Part shown: in pieces, positions 7,193 through 17,120 of the stretch
How the letters are laid out: every line of letters begins with the position of its first letter
How positions within the stretch are numbered: position 1 is the stretch's first letter
Assembly: GCA_949738465.1 (NCBI GenBank)
Contig: CATJBQ010000097.1
Coordinates: 1-45,616 of the forward strand
Reading direction: 5' to 3'
Source: an uncultured Lachnospiraceae bacterium
GTDB taxonomy: Bacteria > Bacillota > Clostridia > Lachnospirales > Lachnospiraceae
Length of the DNA: 45,616 bases
Made by a program: the position numbers and the translations under genes
The notes under the pieces: model-generated
What the model was told of the DNA's origin: nothing
Databases searched by the model: none
The model's input: only the letters and a program-made list of their open reading frames with translations

Positions 7193-8680
7193 TTACTGCT
7201 TTTCCTCCGGCGGCTCCACATAAGAATACGCATTGGAGATCTTGCAGTTCTCAGCCGTAAGCTCAATGGGCTCCCGGTAATATGCAATTACCGGCGTATC
7301 CACCTCCACCATCTCATAGAGCTGCCGCGCCACCTCTCCCGGCAGGTTCAGGCAGCCGTGGGAACCGGATGTCTTATAATACTCTCCGCCAAACTGGCTT
7401 CTCCAGGAAGCGTCATGGAACCCGACATTGTAAGCAAAGGGCATAAAATATTCCACATCCGATTCATAATCCTCACCTTTCAGCACCGCCGGACTCTTCT
7501 TGTATACAATCTTAAATAACCCGTCGGGGGAACCGTTTCCCTTGGCAATATTTCCGGATACCAGATCCGATTCCAGCCTCAACTGACCCTCCACATAATA
7601 CCACATATGCTGCTTGGTATAATCCACTTCAATGTAAGTGCTCCCAATGTCCTCAAAGCCCTCTACCTTGGCCCGCTGGGAGTACACCGGCTCCCTGGTA
7701 ACCTTCTGGCCGGACAGCACATCCTCCATAAGCTGCACAGCTTCCTTCTCCTTATTCACCACCCATCCGTAATCACCGCCGCCAATAGTAATGGTATCCC
7801 CGGAGGAAGTGGCAAACTGCCGGTCGTCTCCATAGGTGTTGTATTTACTGGCCAGGTACTGCACATAGTCCGCTACCTTCTGCTCATCCAGGGAAAGAGA
7901 AAAATCCTCTCCCACAATCAGCATCTCAGCAATCTTCTCCGTGCCTAACTGCTCGTCATAATCGGAAATCTTGTATACAATCCCGCCCTGCAGCACATTC
8001 GAAATCCGCTCCAGCGCCTCTACAATCACCGGGCTGTCCGAATAAATCGACGGATTCACATAAGCGTCATCCGGAAGCGTCACATCTCCCTCGCCGTTAT
8101 TGACCGCCTCTCCCACATACGCCGCCACCTTATCCAGGACCAGCTCGTTGCCCAAAGTCTCCGGCACAATCTTGTAGCCTTCCTCGTCCTGGGCCAGCGT
8201 TGCATTGACAGGATGAACAATATTCTCCTCCGAAAAACAGGGCAACGCCGCTATGGTCCGCTTCAGCGCTTCCTCATCATAGACCATGGGCGTAGGGACG
8301 TGAATCTCATGATCCTTGAACAAATAAGGAATCCAGGCAAACATATTCTGCTCCTCTAAGGCCCGCTTCAGGGAACCGTCCGGCACATAGGAGCACCCGA
8401 TCTCACGCCCCATCACATGGTACTTCTCCCCATCCCTTCCATGGATGGTTAAAAGGTAATCGCCCACCTCCCGGGCAATCTTCTCCTCCCCCTGTGACAC
8501 CGTCTTGCCGCCCACCTTCAATCCATTGATCTGCGTACGAAAATAAAAATGGCTCTTAAAATAAAAGGACATCAAAAGATATGCCATCACCAACAGGGAT
8601 ACCATTATAATCACAGTCAGCAGGACCGCCCCCCGCTGCCTCTGCTTTCTCCGCTTCTCTCTGATCGTTGCTGCTCTCAT
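7193..8680 (-). CDS. L,D-transpeptidase (YkuD) with N-terminal TM and peptidoglycan-binding-type domain
   Basis: IEVDYTKQHMWYYVEGQLRLESDLVSGN and catalytic SHGCLNLP motif; N-terminal TM. Confidence 0.9.
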   Translation of the reverse strand: MRAATIREKRRKQRQRGAVLLTVIIMVSLLVMAYLLMSFYFKSHFYFRTQINGLKVGGKTVSQGEEKIAREVGDYLLTIHGRDGEKYHVMGREIGCSYVPDGSLKRALEEQNMFAWIPYLFKDHEIHVPTPMVYDEEALKRTIAALPCFSEENIVHPVNATLAQDEEGYKIVPETLGNELVLDKVAAYVGEAVNNGEGDVTLPDDAYVNPSIYSDSPVIVEALERISNVLQGGIVYKISDYDEQLGTEKIAEMLIVGEDFSLSLDEQKVADYVQYLASKYNTYGDDRQFATSSGDTITIGGGDYGWVVNKEKEAVQLMEDVLSGQKVTREPVYSQRAKVEGFEDIGSTYIEVDYTKQHMWYYVEGQLRLESDLVSGNIAKGNGSPDGLFKIVYKKSPAVLKGEDYESDVEYFMPFAYNVGFHDASWRSQFGGEYYKTSGSHGCLNLPGEVARQLYEMVEVDTPVIAYYREPIELTAENCKISNAYSYVEPPEEKQ

Positions 8681-8808
8681 ACTTCTTCATTCCTCCGTCC
8701 TGGTTTTTGAACACACATATGATGACAGGCGCTTTCTCACCTCTTTTACAAATATAGCATATCTTTTGCAGGAATAGCTTATGTTCTTTCTTAATATTTT
8801 ATGAAAAA

Positions 8809-9951
8809 TCATTCGCCCGGATCATCAAATTCATCATACAATGGAATTCCATTGACCGCAACCTTATCCTCAATGGCGATCACCAGGCAGTTGCGGCCAT
8901 CAATCTCCCGTGTCTCCAGTAAATGGGTAAATTCCGGCTTCACCTGCACCGTAATGTTGGGGGTCTTTACCTCAAACCTCTTGGCATTGACCACATTGGC
9001 CGCCACAATGGGCGTATTCTCCGGCATGATTCTGGTATAGGCCTCCTCAAACTGCTGCATCTGCTCCTCATTGGCGCCGCTCTGGGTAAGGATCTGTTCC
9101 ACGTCCCGCTTGTCCAGTGTCAGCGGCCTGGGATTATCCTTACTCTCCTCCATGCGCTCCTGGATATTCTCCTGGATACTCATAATCGTCTCATACTCAC
9201 GCTTCTCCCCCAGGGTATCCTCAATCAGCTCCTGGAACATCTCCCGCTGGCTGCAGACCGGGATCGGAACTGCCGCTCCCAGGACAGAATCCACAAACTC
9301 CTCATGGGGCGCATCCGGATTCTTCGTATAATAAAGGACGCTGTGCAGATCCGTGCTCCGGTCTGTAAAGGCCGGAAACAGAAATCCCACCTCCGGCAGC
9401 TCCACCAGCCAGTCCCGGCTGCAGTTCTGGAACAAATTGCTCTCCGGGTGATAGGACAGGCCCGGCTTCGACAGGTTCACCGGGCAGATGGAGCACAGCA
9501 GATAAGAGAACACCTCGTCGGAAGCGTCCTCCATATCCAGACCGTCGCTGGCCCGCCCCGGCACGTCATAGGCATTGTGGATCAGCAGGATCAGATAATT
9601 CCCCACATAGTAATAATACTGGATCACCTTATCGTAAAATTCATCCAGCAGCGCGTCATCCATAAGCTCACTATTGCGAAGGCGCAGCAAAAATTCCTGG
9701 GTTCCTCCCTCAAACTCGGAATCCAGGGGAAACTCCAGATCCAGAAGGTTCCGCCCCGGCGTCCCGGAAAGGGTCTTCTTAAAAATCTCGTAATACTTAT
9801 AGGTATCCTCCTCCTGCAGGGCATAAAAGGCCTCCCGGAACGAAGTAATCTTCTCCTTCTCGCCCCCCACATAGCAGCCGCAGATCCGGGTAATACAGCC
9901 GCCGTCCTTCTGATACTGCTTCTTCAGTTCATTGATCTCTTTTTTTGTCAT
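8809..9951 (-). CDS. DUF4317-type protein
   Basis: MTKKEINELKKQYQKDGGCITRICGCYVGGEKEKI N-terminus resembles this Firmicute family; start placed at 9951. Confidence 0.75.
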   Translation of the reverse strand: MTKKEINELKKQYQKDGGCITRICGCYVGGEKEKITSFREAFYALQEEDTYKYYEIFKKTLSGTPGRNLLDLEFPLDSEFEGGTQEFLLRLRNSELMDDALLDEFYDKVIQYYYYVGNYLILLIHNAYDVPGRASDGLDMEDASDEVFSYLLCSICPVNLSKPGLSYHPESNLFQNCSRDWLVELPEVGFLFPAFTDRSTDLHSVLYYTKNPDAPHEEFVDSVLGAAVPIPVCSQREMFQELIEDTLGEKREYETIMSIQENIQERMEESKDNPRPLTLDKRDVEQILTQSGANEEQMQQFEEAYTRIMPENTPIVAANVVNAKRFEVKTPNITVQVKPEFTHLLETREIDGRNCLVIAIEDKVAVNGIPLYDEFDDPGE

Positions 9952-10066
9952 ATCCTCATCCTCTTCCGGAAAATTTTGACACAATCGCAAGTCTGTGTTA
10001 TAATTTTTGATTATAGCACAGAACTTACGTTCTATCAACCTATTTTTTCATAGAAAGGATTTTATC

Positions 10067-11770
10067 ATGAATACCTCTCAACAACTGCGCCAGTCCATTC
10101 TGGCCATGGAACACAAGAGCTATCCGGCCTACAAATCCCTGGCCGGACGTTATCAGTTTGACAGCTATGTCCTTTGCATCGACCATGTGCAGGGCGATCC
10201 CTTTGCCTCCCCATCCAAGGTGCATGTGGAGCTTGCGCCCAGGACAGCCGGATTCCCGGCACAGCTTTACGATACGAAGGAGAAGCGCATTGCCCTGGAA
10301 GACTACCTGACCCGCAAGTTCGGCCGGGAGCTGTCCGCGGTCAGCAAGAAGGCCGGCGGCTCCGGAAAGAGCGGCCTGATTTCAGTCAGCCGCTGCGGCC
10401 AGCAGATCTTAGAGCGCTCCTGCTGTGAGCTCAACCCTGCAAGCGGCGCACTCCTGTTCCGCCTGGAGGTAGGATTTCCCGCCAACGGCCGCTCCATCAA
10501 CGCCAGAGAGCTTATTAAGATCCTGTTTGATTTCCTGCCGGACTGCGTGGAGAAGAGCCTGATCTGCCGAAGCCTTAAGATGCAGGAGCTTCGGGCTGTC
10601 GCCCAGCTCTGCGAGGATCAAGTGTATATCCGGGAGCAGTTGAAGGAGCTGGGGCTCTGCGCTTTTGTGGCCAACGGCGCGATCCTGCCCCGGGTATCCG
10701 GCGTTTCCCAACGCCCTTTGAAGGAAGCGATTGCATTTAAAAGTCCGACTTCCCTGGAGGTTACCCTGCAGCTTCCCCACCATGGCCCCCTCACCGGTAT
10801 GGGCATCCGCAAGGGCATTACGCTGATTGTCGGCGGCGGCTTCCATGGCAAGTCCACCCTGCTGAATGCTTTGGAGCTGGGCGTTTACAACCATATCGCC
10901 GGGGACGGGAGAGAATATGTGATTACCGACGAGAACGCCTTTAAGCTGCGGGCCGAGGACTCCCGCTATATCAGCAACAGCAATATTTCCCTGTTCATTC
11001 AGAACCTTCCCGGCCGGAAGGACACCACCGCCTTTTCCACCGAGGATGCCAGCGGAAGCACCTCCCAGGCGGCCAACACCATCGAGGCCATCGAATCCGG
11101 CAGCCGTCTGCTTTTAATCGACGAGGACACCTCCGCCACCAATTTTATGATCCGGGACCAGTTGATGCAGAGCGTCATCACGGACCGTGAGGAGCCCATT
11201 ACGCCTTTTATCAGCCGGGTCAGCGCCCTCTATGGGCAGAGCGGCATCTCCTCCATCATCGTGGCCGGAAGCTCCGGCGCTTATTTCCATGTGGCGGACA
11301 CGGTGCTGCAGATGAAGGAATATGTCCCCTTGGATATTACGGAGAAGGCGAAGACAGCGGCAGCCGGATACCCTGCCCTGCATGTGGACGGCCTTTCCTA
11401 TCGGCTTCCGGATTTTTCCCGCCATCCCAGGGCCGGCGGGGAGCTTATGCATCTTGACCGTGTGAAGATGAAGAGTATGGGCTTGGACGGCATCCAGATC
11501 AACCACTCCAACACGGATCTGCGCTACTTAGAACAGCTTTGCGACAGCGAGCAGCTTACCGCCCTGGCTTATATGGTGGTGTACGGCGCCAAGCATCTGA
11601 TGGACGGGCGGCGGACCCTCACCCAGCTTGTGGACCAGCTAGAACAGCTTCTGGAGAAAAAGGGACTGGCAGGGCTGGCCGAGGGCTCTTATCTGCCCGC
11701 CAACTTAAGCAGGCCCAGGCGGCAGGAGATTTTCGCCTGCTTCAACCGTTGCAGGGATCTACGGTTTTAA
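10067..11770 (+). CDS. Predicted ABC-class ATPase
   Basis: GITLIVGGGFHGKSTLLNALELGVYNHI Walker A and LLLIDEDTSATNFMIRD Walker B, typical of the ABC-ATPase family; start at 10067 behind GAAAGGA. Confidence 0.85.
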   Translation: MNTSQQLRQSILAMEHKSYPAYKSLAGRYQFDSYVLCIDHVQGDPFASPSKVHVELAPRTAGFPAQLYDTKEKRIALEDYLTRKFGRELSAVSKKAGGSGKSGLISVSRCGQQILERSCCELNPASGALLFRLEVGFPANGRSINARELIKILFDFLPDCVEKSLICRSLKMQELRAVAQLCEDQVYIREQLKELGLCAFVANGAILPRVSGVSQRPLKEAIAFKSPTSLEVTLQLPHHGPLTGMGIRKGITLIVGGGFHGKSTLLNALELGVYNHIAGDGREYVITDENAFKLRAEDSRYISNSNISLFIQNLPGRKDTTAFSTEDASGSTSQAANTIEAIESGSRLLLIDEDTSATNFMIRDQLMQSVITDREEPITPFISRVSALYGQSGISSIIVAGSSGAYFHVADTVLQMKEYVPLDITEKAKTAAAGYPALHVDGLSYRLPDFSRHPRAGGELMHLDRVKMKSMGLDGIQINHSNTDLRYLEQLCDSEQLTALAYMVVYGAKHLMDGRRTLTQLVDQLEQLLEKKGLAGLAEGSYLPANLSRPRRQEIFACFNRCRDLRF

Positions 11771-11784
11771 TAGACACACAACAC

Positions 11785-11822
11785 AGGAGGAGACGTCCCT
11801 TACGGGAAAGTCTCCTCCTTTC
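11785..11822. terminator. Terminator between convergent genes
   Basis: AGGAGGAGAC-g-TCCC-ttac-GGGA-aa-GTCTCCTCCT hairpin. Confidence 0.75.
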
Positions 11823-11843
11823 TGCTTTCGACAATTCTGATTT

Positions 11844-12377
11844 TTATTCCTCCGGCCATCGGGCCTCCTGCCCCTCCGGCCCGCCCACCATATCCAGCGC
11901 ATCCCCGATCAGACGCACCATCTCCCAGATCGAGCGGAAATTCACGGTTTTATTCTGATCCGCCCAGGTGATCCGGCCCTGCCAGCTACTGTTCTGCCGG
12001 TGCTGCACCCGTACAATGAACGTCCCCAGATCCCCATGCTGTTTCAATAATTCTTCCTCATCCATGACCCTTCTCCTTTCCTCAATTTGATTGCGCGGTT
12101 CTCTGCGCATACTGTTACGCCCTAAGGGCGCTTCATCATCATTGCGTTGCTCTTTTCGCACCCCGGCAAATCCTCGCCTGCTCTGTGCCGGATAAGGAAA
12201 TTTCAGACTGTCAAAAAAGCGCTCCATTCCAAACACCAGTTCTTCCAGGCTGTGAAACCGCTCCCCTTCCCGGCTGCAGCAATGGTAATACCTCCCCGTT
12301 ATGCTCTGTCCTGCTGCCCGGTCCACACATACCACCAGTCCGCAGGGCGTTCCGATATAAATCTGTGAGCCTTCCAT
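11844..12377 (-). CDS. Hypothetical protein
   Basis: Intact ORF without recognised catalytic motif; C-terminal GTFIVRVQHRQNSSWQGRITWADQNKTVNFRSIWEMVRLIGDAL. Confidence 0.6.
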   Translation of the reverse strand: MEGSQIYIGTPCGLVVCVDRAAGQSITGRYYHCCSREGERFHSLEELVFGMERFFDSLKFPYPAQSRRGFAGVRKEQRNDDEAPLGRNSMRREPRNQIEERRRVMDEEELLKQHGDLGTFIVRVQHRQNSSWQGRITWADQNKTVNFRSIWEMVRLIGDALDMVGGPEGQEARWPEE

Positions 12378-12446
12378 CCACCGTTTCTCCTTCTATTTTA
12401 CGGCCGCCTCCATCTCCTGTTTTCTTTCATTGGTCATACGCAACCC

Positions 12447-13440
12447 TCATCCATCCTTTGGCAGCGCTTCCTGGAAATCCTCCTCCACACTGCTGACATG
12501 GTACTCCACGCCGATCCGCTGGCGGTTCACCATAAATTCCCGGCTGATCCGCCGCTGCACCACACGGCAGTCCTCCCGGGTGGTATTTACCAAGAGCACC
12601 AGGTATTGGCCTCGTCCGTAACGGCTGATGACATCGCTGCGTCTCACCGCTTTGCGGATGCACTCTCCCAGACGTTCAGAGAGCTCCTCCAGCTTCTGCA
12701 CCATGTCCTGCATCTTCCTTGAAGGCGTAAAGCCCTGCTCCCTTAAATACAGCTCCAGGGTATCATTATAAAATCTGCGGGCCTACAGATGCCTTCCCGA
12801 AACCGTCAGCGCCTCCATAGTCAGCGTTTCCCAATCCGCCAGCAGATCTGCTCCGGACGCAAACCTTCCCAGTTCTTCTAGTATAGCGAATATTAAGTCT
12901 CTGATACATTGACGCAGGATGATTGTTTCATATGCAAGGCGGAGGAATGAGGCGTAGCGGTGGCTACGCCGATTGACGACAACGCCGCAGATGAAAAATC
13001 AGACAAGTCAAGGTGTCAGTTACTTAGTATTCGCTATACTAGTTTCTCATAGTCCCCGGTCTCCCTAAGGAGGGAGGCTGCACGCTCCACGCAGACGCAG
13101 AACAGCCCATGATACCTGCGGGCCTCCTGCGCCGCCCATACCGCGCTGTTCTGGGCGCTCAGAAAATCTCCGGTGTAGGTATGGCAGGCTTCCAGGTACA
13201 GCGCAAGCTTTCGCCCCGGCTCCGGTTCTTTCTCCGCCTCCGCCGCCAGCCGCTCCATCTCCCGGGCGTCCTCCTCCACCGGCACCTCCCGGCACCAGTA
13301 ATACCGCCCGTCCCGCTGCCGGATATAGCCCTCCCCTTCCGGGAGTCCGGCCGCAGCCAGCTTCTTCCTGGCATTATAAATCACGCTCCTTAAGGCATGA
13401 TTGGCGTTCTCCAGATCCCGCTCCTCAAAAACCACCGCCT
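12447..13440 (-). pseudogene. Remnant of a BTAD/SARP-like regulator with GGDEF-like C-terminus, interrupted by a palindromic element
   Basis: ENANHALRSVIYNARKKL...YYW...YTGDFL (BTAD-like) on one side; EELGRFASGADLLADWETLTMEALTVSGRHL*ARRFYNDTLELYLREQGFTPS and VRRSDVISRYGRGQYLVLLVNT on the other; internal stop plus 165-bp insertion; N-terminus missing. Confidence 0.7.
12878..13042. repeat. 165-bp near-full-length palindromic (MITE-like) element
   Basis: Termini CTAGTATAGCGAATATTAAGT and ACTTAGTATTCGCTATACTAG; centre GGCGTAGC-GGTG-GCTACGCC; complementarity continues inward along both arms. Confidence 0.8.
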
Positions 13441-13454
13441 TATTTCCTGCTCCT

Positions 13455-13742
13455 CTAAGGTTCCTTTTTCTGTGCGTGCCTTTCCCAGAGGCTTCCCGCA
13501 AGGTTCAATACCACTCCCAGAAGTACCGCCGCTGCCGCCGCAAGCTTCCCATATAGCGAGGTCAGCAGGGTCATGACCACTCCCAGATAGGGAAGAGCCA
13601 GGATTACGCTGCCGATATACTGGTCATAGGACACCGGAAGATACGGCTCCATGCTGCCGCTGAGCACATGGTACATATGGCATCCAAACACTTCGGGCAG
13701 CACCAGCAGGGAACACAGCAGAACCACAATGAAAATCATCAT
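13455..13742 (-). pseudogene. Signal peptidase I-like remnant with internal deletion
   Basis: MYHVLSGSMEPYLPV retains the Ser motif, then jumps to a C-terminal TM segment; no catalytic Lys region. Confidence 0.6.
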
Positions 13743-13756
13743 GGTTCCTGCCGCGC

Positions 13757-14398
13757 TTAAAACCCTGCCGGCCCTGCCGGTTCCGTTCCCGGAGTCTGGA
13801 CGCCAACCGGCGCATACCGAAAATCAAAGACATTTTCCGCCTCATTGGCCGAGAGGGTTTTCACCAGGCTCAACGCCTGGGGCTGGTACCCTTCCACATA
13901 GCGGGAGGACACATACTGCCGCTCGCCAACGTTGCCGTAATACGTATCGCTGGCCATGATCTGGTTTCCTTCCATATCCAGGTAATTCACCCGATAAGCC
14001 GCCATATCGCCGCTGATTCCGTAGGCAACCACATAATCCCGGTCGCAGGCCACCCGGAAGGCAGGCGCTTCCGCCTCCGAATTATCCCTGCCGGAACGGC
14101 GGACGCCCTTCACATAATACCTTGCGTCCGTGGCCGCAGCCGCCTCCTGGGGACGGATATACACCGTATCTCCGTATCTCAGCCCCGTAACCGTCGTGCA
14201 GTCCCTGCCATAGACCACGCTGGCCGTATCGGAAATCACATCCACGCCGCCCTCTGAAAGCTCTCCCTGATTCCCGGCATAGAGCTTCACCGTATAGGTA
14301 TATTCTTCGTCTGCCGCAGATACGCGCCCGCCGCCGGCCGTCAGAAAAAACAGCGCAAAGAGCAGAACGCCTGCGGATATTTTTTTCAAAAATCTCAT
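13757..14398 (-). CDS. Secreted protein with MucBP-like repeat, probably C-terminally truncated
   Basis: Signal peptide MRFLKKISAGVLLFALFFLTAGGGRVSA; AYRVNYLDMEGNQIMASDTYYGNVGERQYVSSRYVEGYQPQALSLVKTLSANEAENVFDFRYAP. Confidence 0.6.
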   Translation of the reverse strand: MRFLKKISAGVLLFALFFLTAGGGRVSAADEEYTYTVKLYAGNQGELSEGGVDVISDTASVVYGRDCTTVTGLRYGDTVYIRPQEAAAATDARYYVKGVRRSGRDNSEAEAPAFRVACDRDYVVAYGISGDMAAYRVNYLDMEGNQIMASDTYYGNVGERQYVSSRYVEGYQPQALSLVKTLSANEAENVFDFRYAPVGVQTPGTEPAGPAGF

Positions 14399-14724
14399 GC
14401 TAACTCCTCCCTGCCTGTGAATATTATATGATTAGTATATACGATGTTAAGGCAAATAACCTGTATAAAGAAAAAACCGCCACCTTTTTCGTGACGGTTC
14501 TTTTTCATATGGATTCGATCTTCCAGAAAGCTCAACTGCCGGATGCGGGGATGGGAAGCATGCACCGAGTAAAACGGCGTCTTTGTCCCCACCTGTTCCA
14601 AGGGAAGCAGCCCCTCCTCTCCGGCAAGAATTCGTTTGCCCCTGCCGCTTACGCTCTCTCCCCAGGCCCGGGCAATCTTCTGGGTATTTCCAGTCTGGGA
14701 ATAGTAGATAATCAGTACCTTCAT
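14395..14724 (-). pseudogene. Truncated flavodoxin remnant
   Basis: MKVLIIYYSQTGNTQKIARA flavodoxin N-terminus, then no flavodoxin-like sequence; ORF reads through a terminator hairpin at about 14469-14506. Confidence 0.6.
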
Positions 14725-14772
14725 CGTTTTTCTGCCTTTCTTATTCAATATGTACTCCTGAAAGCTCTTCTG

Positions 14773-14805
14773 AAAAAACAAAAACGGCTGAAATCCTTCA
14801 GCCGC
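14773..14805 (-). terminator. Terminator downstream of tRNA-Gly
   Basis: Minus strand CGGCTGAAGGATTTCAGCCG followed by TTTTTGTTTTTT. Confidence 0.75.
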
Positions 14806-14815
14806 CTGTTGTACA

Positions 14816-14886
14816 AGCAGGATACGGGAGTCGGACCCGCCTCTTCAGCTTGGGAAGCTGACATACTACCGATGTACTAATCCTGC
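14816..14886 (-). tRNA. tRNA-Gly (anticodon CCC)
   Basis: Minus strand GCAGGAT TA GTAC ATCGGTA GTAT G TCAGC TTCCCAA GCTGA AGAG GCGGG TCCGACT CCCGT ATCCTGC; all four stems form. Confidence 0.92.
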
Positions 14887-15032
14887 ATGTCTCTATTATA
14901 ACAGACTGTCGGGAGATTTCAACCATTATTTTTAAATTTTTTCATTTTTTTGTATTTTTTCGAATTCAGAAAATATTTAACTTCACAGAAAAAAATATTG
15001 ACGGCAAAGAATAAAAATATTAAAATTGGAGC

Positions 15033-15123
15033 AACTTATAAAAGAACCCTTTCGTGGGCAGAAAAATTTACAGTCATTCACTTGACAACCCGAGGGCAAC
15101 GGTTACACCGTTGCCCCCTTTTG
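15033..15123 (+). ncRNA. Candidate orphan small RNA (~90 nt)
   Basis: Promoter TTGACG (14998-15003)-17 nt-TAAAAT (15021-15026); terminator GGGCAACGGTTACACCGTTGCCCCCTTTTG at 15094-15123; no ATG in between. Confidence 0.55.
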
Positions 15124-17103
15124 TTATGTCTCCGTGGATGCCACAGCGCAGATCCAGGCCGCAATCATCCCCCCGTCCTGCCAGTCTTTTCCGGCCGATG
15201 CATAGTCCCGCACCCGGAAGCTCCCGCCATCGCGAAGCGGTATCTCCAATTCCACCATAGATGCACCCGTTTGCCCCGCCTCTATTATCTGCCCAGGAAC
15301 ATATCCGTCTTCTCCCACCGCAATGTCAAACTCTCCGGACGCGTCCACCCCAAGGGCGCTGTCCGCCGCCAGCACCAGCGGCCCCCGGCGCAGGCAGACA
15401 TGATCCCTGGCCCTGGGATCTTCTTCATCGTAGCAGGGAACCACATAGTTCTCCTCCCAGACAACCTGGTTCATCAAAATATCATGCCCATAGGGAACCG
15501 AACGGACCGCCTCCGTCCTCATATCCAGCTCCAGCAGAATCTCGCAGCCCCCATGCCAGCTTCCATAGAGAAAAATATATCCGTCTTCCGTCCATTGTTT
15601 CCCGATCTGTCCGCCGCTGACGGACACCTCCGTTCCCTTGCTCCAGCCCGGATCCCTAAGGCCAATGGCAAAGGGCGCTTCTTCCTCCGTCCTCACCAGG
15701 ATACGCACCCGGCCGTCCCTGGGGTAATCCGTTTCCACTTCCAGGCGGAACCTCTCCCCCCTGGGCAGCTCCGTTTCCATCACACCCGGAAGATAGAGGT
15801 TCACCACAACCCCGCCGCTGTTTCCCATTAACGCCATTTTGGGGACCAGCCCGGCTCCGGCCGCGCCGATACAGGCACAGCAGCCGTAGGCATGGCCATC
15901 CGCCATGGCCTTAAGCCCCCCGATCCCCTGCCCCCGCAACCCCGCTGTCAGCGGACTATAGCTGTCAAAGGGAAACGGCTCCTGCACCGCCAAAGGAAAC
16001 AGTTCTCCCAAGAGCGGCGAAACCTTCTCCTTCGTGTTCACCGCCCCCAGGTAGGCATTGTAATAGGAACGCTCAAAGGCGTCTGCATAGATGCCCTTTC
16101 CCGTCAGCCCTGCCATCTGCCAGAAAAACTTCATCAGCGTAACCGTCACGCAGGTCTCCTGCATCAGTGCCCCGCCGGCGGGATTGGCCTGGCGCACGGT
16201 GGAATGGTCAAACAGCTCATGGGTGCACCCGCTGCTGCCGATCACCGTAAAATCGCTTTCCAGAAGCCGGTCCGCGAAACGGATTACCGCCTCCTTGTGC
16301 CAGGGGATCCTCCGCACCCGCCAGTATTCCAGCAGGCCCTCAAAGCAGGAGATCATTTCATAGGCCTTGGTGACGGGATACTGGTAGGGCAGCAGCCGGT
16401 CTTCGTAGGCCAGGCAGAAAAGATCCGCCACCGAGGTCCCGCCAGCCGCTACAATCTCATCCGCAAAGGCCAGGTATTTTTCCTCTCCCGTCAAATGGTA
16501 CAGGCGTACCACCGGTTCTAAGACCGACGAGGAATTTAAGCCCCTCCAATGGTCCGACGCCTTGGTAATGGGCAGCTTCCCTTCCCTGGATCCGATATGA
16601 GCCATCAGGTAATCAGCCTGTCGGCACATGGAGGCAATAAGCCGCTTTGAGAGCACGTCGTCCCTGCAGATTTCCAAAAAATACTGCATGCCAAGAAGAA
16701 CATATTTTCGGTCCCAGATATCCCAGCCGGTAAATTCCACGTCCTTAGCATAGGTGCTGATTCTTCCCTCGCCGTCCTCACATTCCAGCAGGTCAAGGAC
16801 CGTTTCCGTCAAGATCTCATAGAGGGCTTCCCTCCCGGTATAGGCGTATATGAAACAGGCCCCACGCATCATTTTCCCCCAATATTCTCCCCGCCAGCCC
16901 GCGTCCTTGGTATCAGCCTCTGTACGGAACTGCTCCACGAAACGATGCCACAGATCCGCATCCATCAACTGGACCTCCTGGATAAACGCTATGGTCCACT
17001 GGGTAAGCCCCTCGAACCGGCAGCTTCCGCCGGACCAATAGCGGTCCCCGTCCTTGGGCCGGCAGTCCTTGGGCCCGATTATTCTTTGTATTTCCTGCTG
17101 CAT
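15124..17103 (-). CDS. Glycoside hydrolase of GH127-like (beta-L-arabinofuranosidase) type
   Basis: CFIYAYTGREALYEILTETVLDLL, TKASDHWRGLNSSSVLEPVVRLYHLTGEEKYLAFADEI, ETCVTVTLMKFFWQMAGLTGKGIYADAFERSYYNAYLGAVN, YGCCACIGAAG match the family layout. Confidence 0.8.
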   Translation of the reverse strand: MQQEIQRIIGPKDCRPKDGDRYWSGGSCRFEGLTQWTIAFIQEVQLMDADLWHRFVEQFRTEADTKDAGWRGEYWGKMMRGACFIYAYTGREALYEILTETVLDLLECEDGEGRISTYAKDVEFTGWDIWDRKYVLLGMQYFLEICRDDVLSKRLIASMCRQADYLMAHIGSREGKLPITKASDHWRGLNSSSVLEPVVRLYHLTGEEKYLAFADEIVAAGGTSVADLFCLAYEDRLLPYQYPVTKAYEMISCFEGLLEYWRVRRIPWHKEAVIRFADRLLESDFTVIGSSGCTHELFDHSTVRQANPAGGALMQETCVTVTLMKFFWQMAGLTGKGIYADAFERSYYNAYLGAVNTKEKVSPLLGELFPLAVQEPFPFDSYSPLTAGLRGQGIGGLKAMADGHAYGCCACIGAAGAGLVPKMALMGNSGGVVVNLYLPGVMETELPRGERFRLEVETDYPRDGRVRILVRTEEEAPFAIGLRDPGWSKGTEVSVSGGQIGKQWTEDGYIFLYGSWHGGCEILLELDMRTEAVRSVPYGHDILMNQVVWEENYVVPCYDEEDPRARDHVCLRRGPLVLAADSALGVDASGEFDIAVGEDGYVPGQIIEAGQTGASMVELEIPLRDGGSFRVRDYASAGKDWQDGGMIAAWICAVASTET

Positions 17104-17120
17104 CCAACTTCCCTCTCCTA

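Noticed and set aside
8923-10053. 376-aa + strand ORF
   Set aside because: Complete overlap with the DUF4317 gene in antisense; composition typical of mirror ORFs in GC-biased codons.
15094-15123. Hairpin as a terminator for the GH127 gene
   Set aside because: On the minus strand the stem is followed by CTCGGGTTG without a U-run; the U-run exists only on the + strand, favouring the sRNA interpretation.
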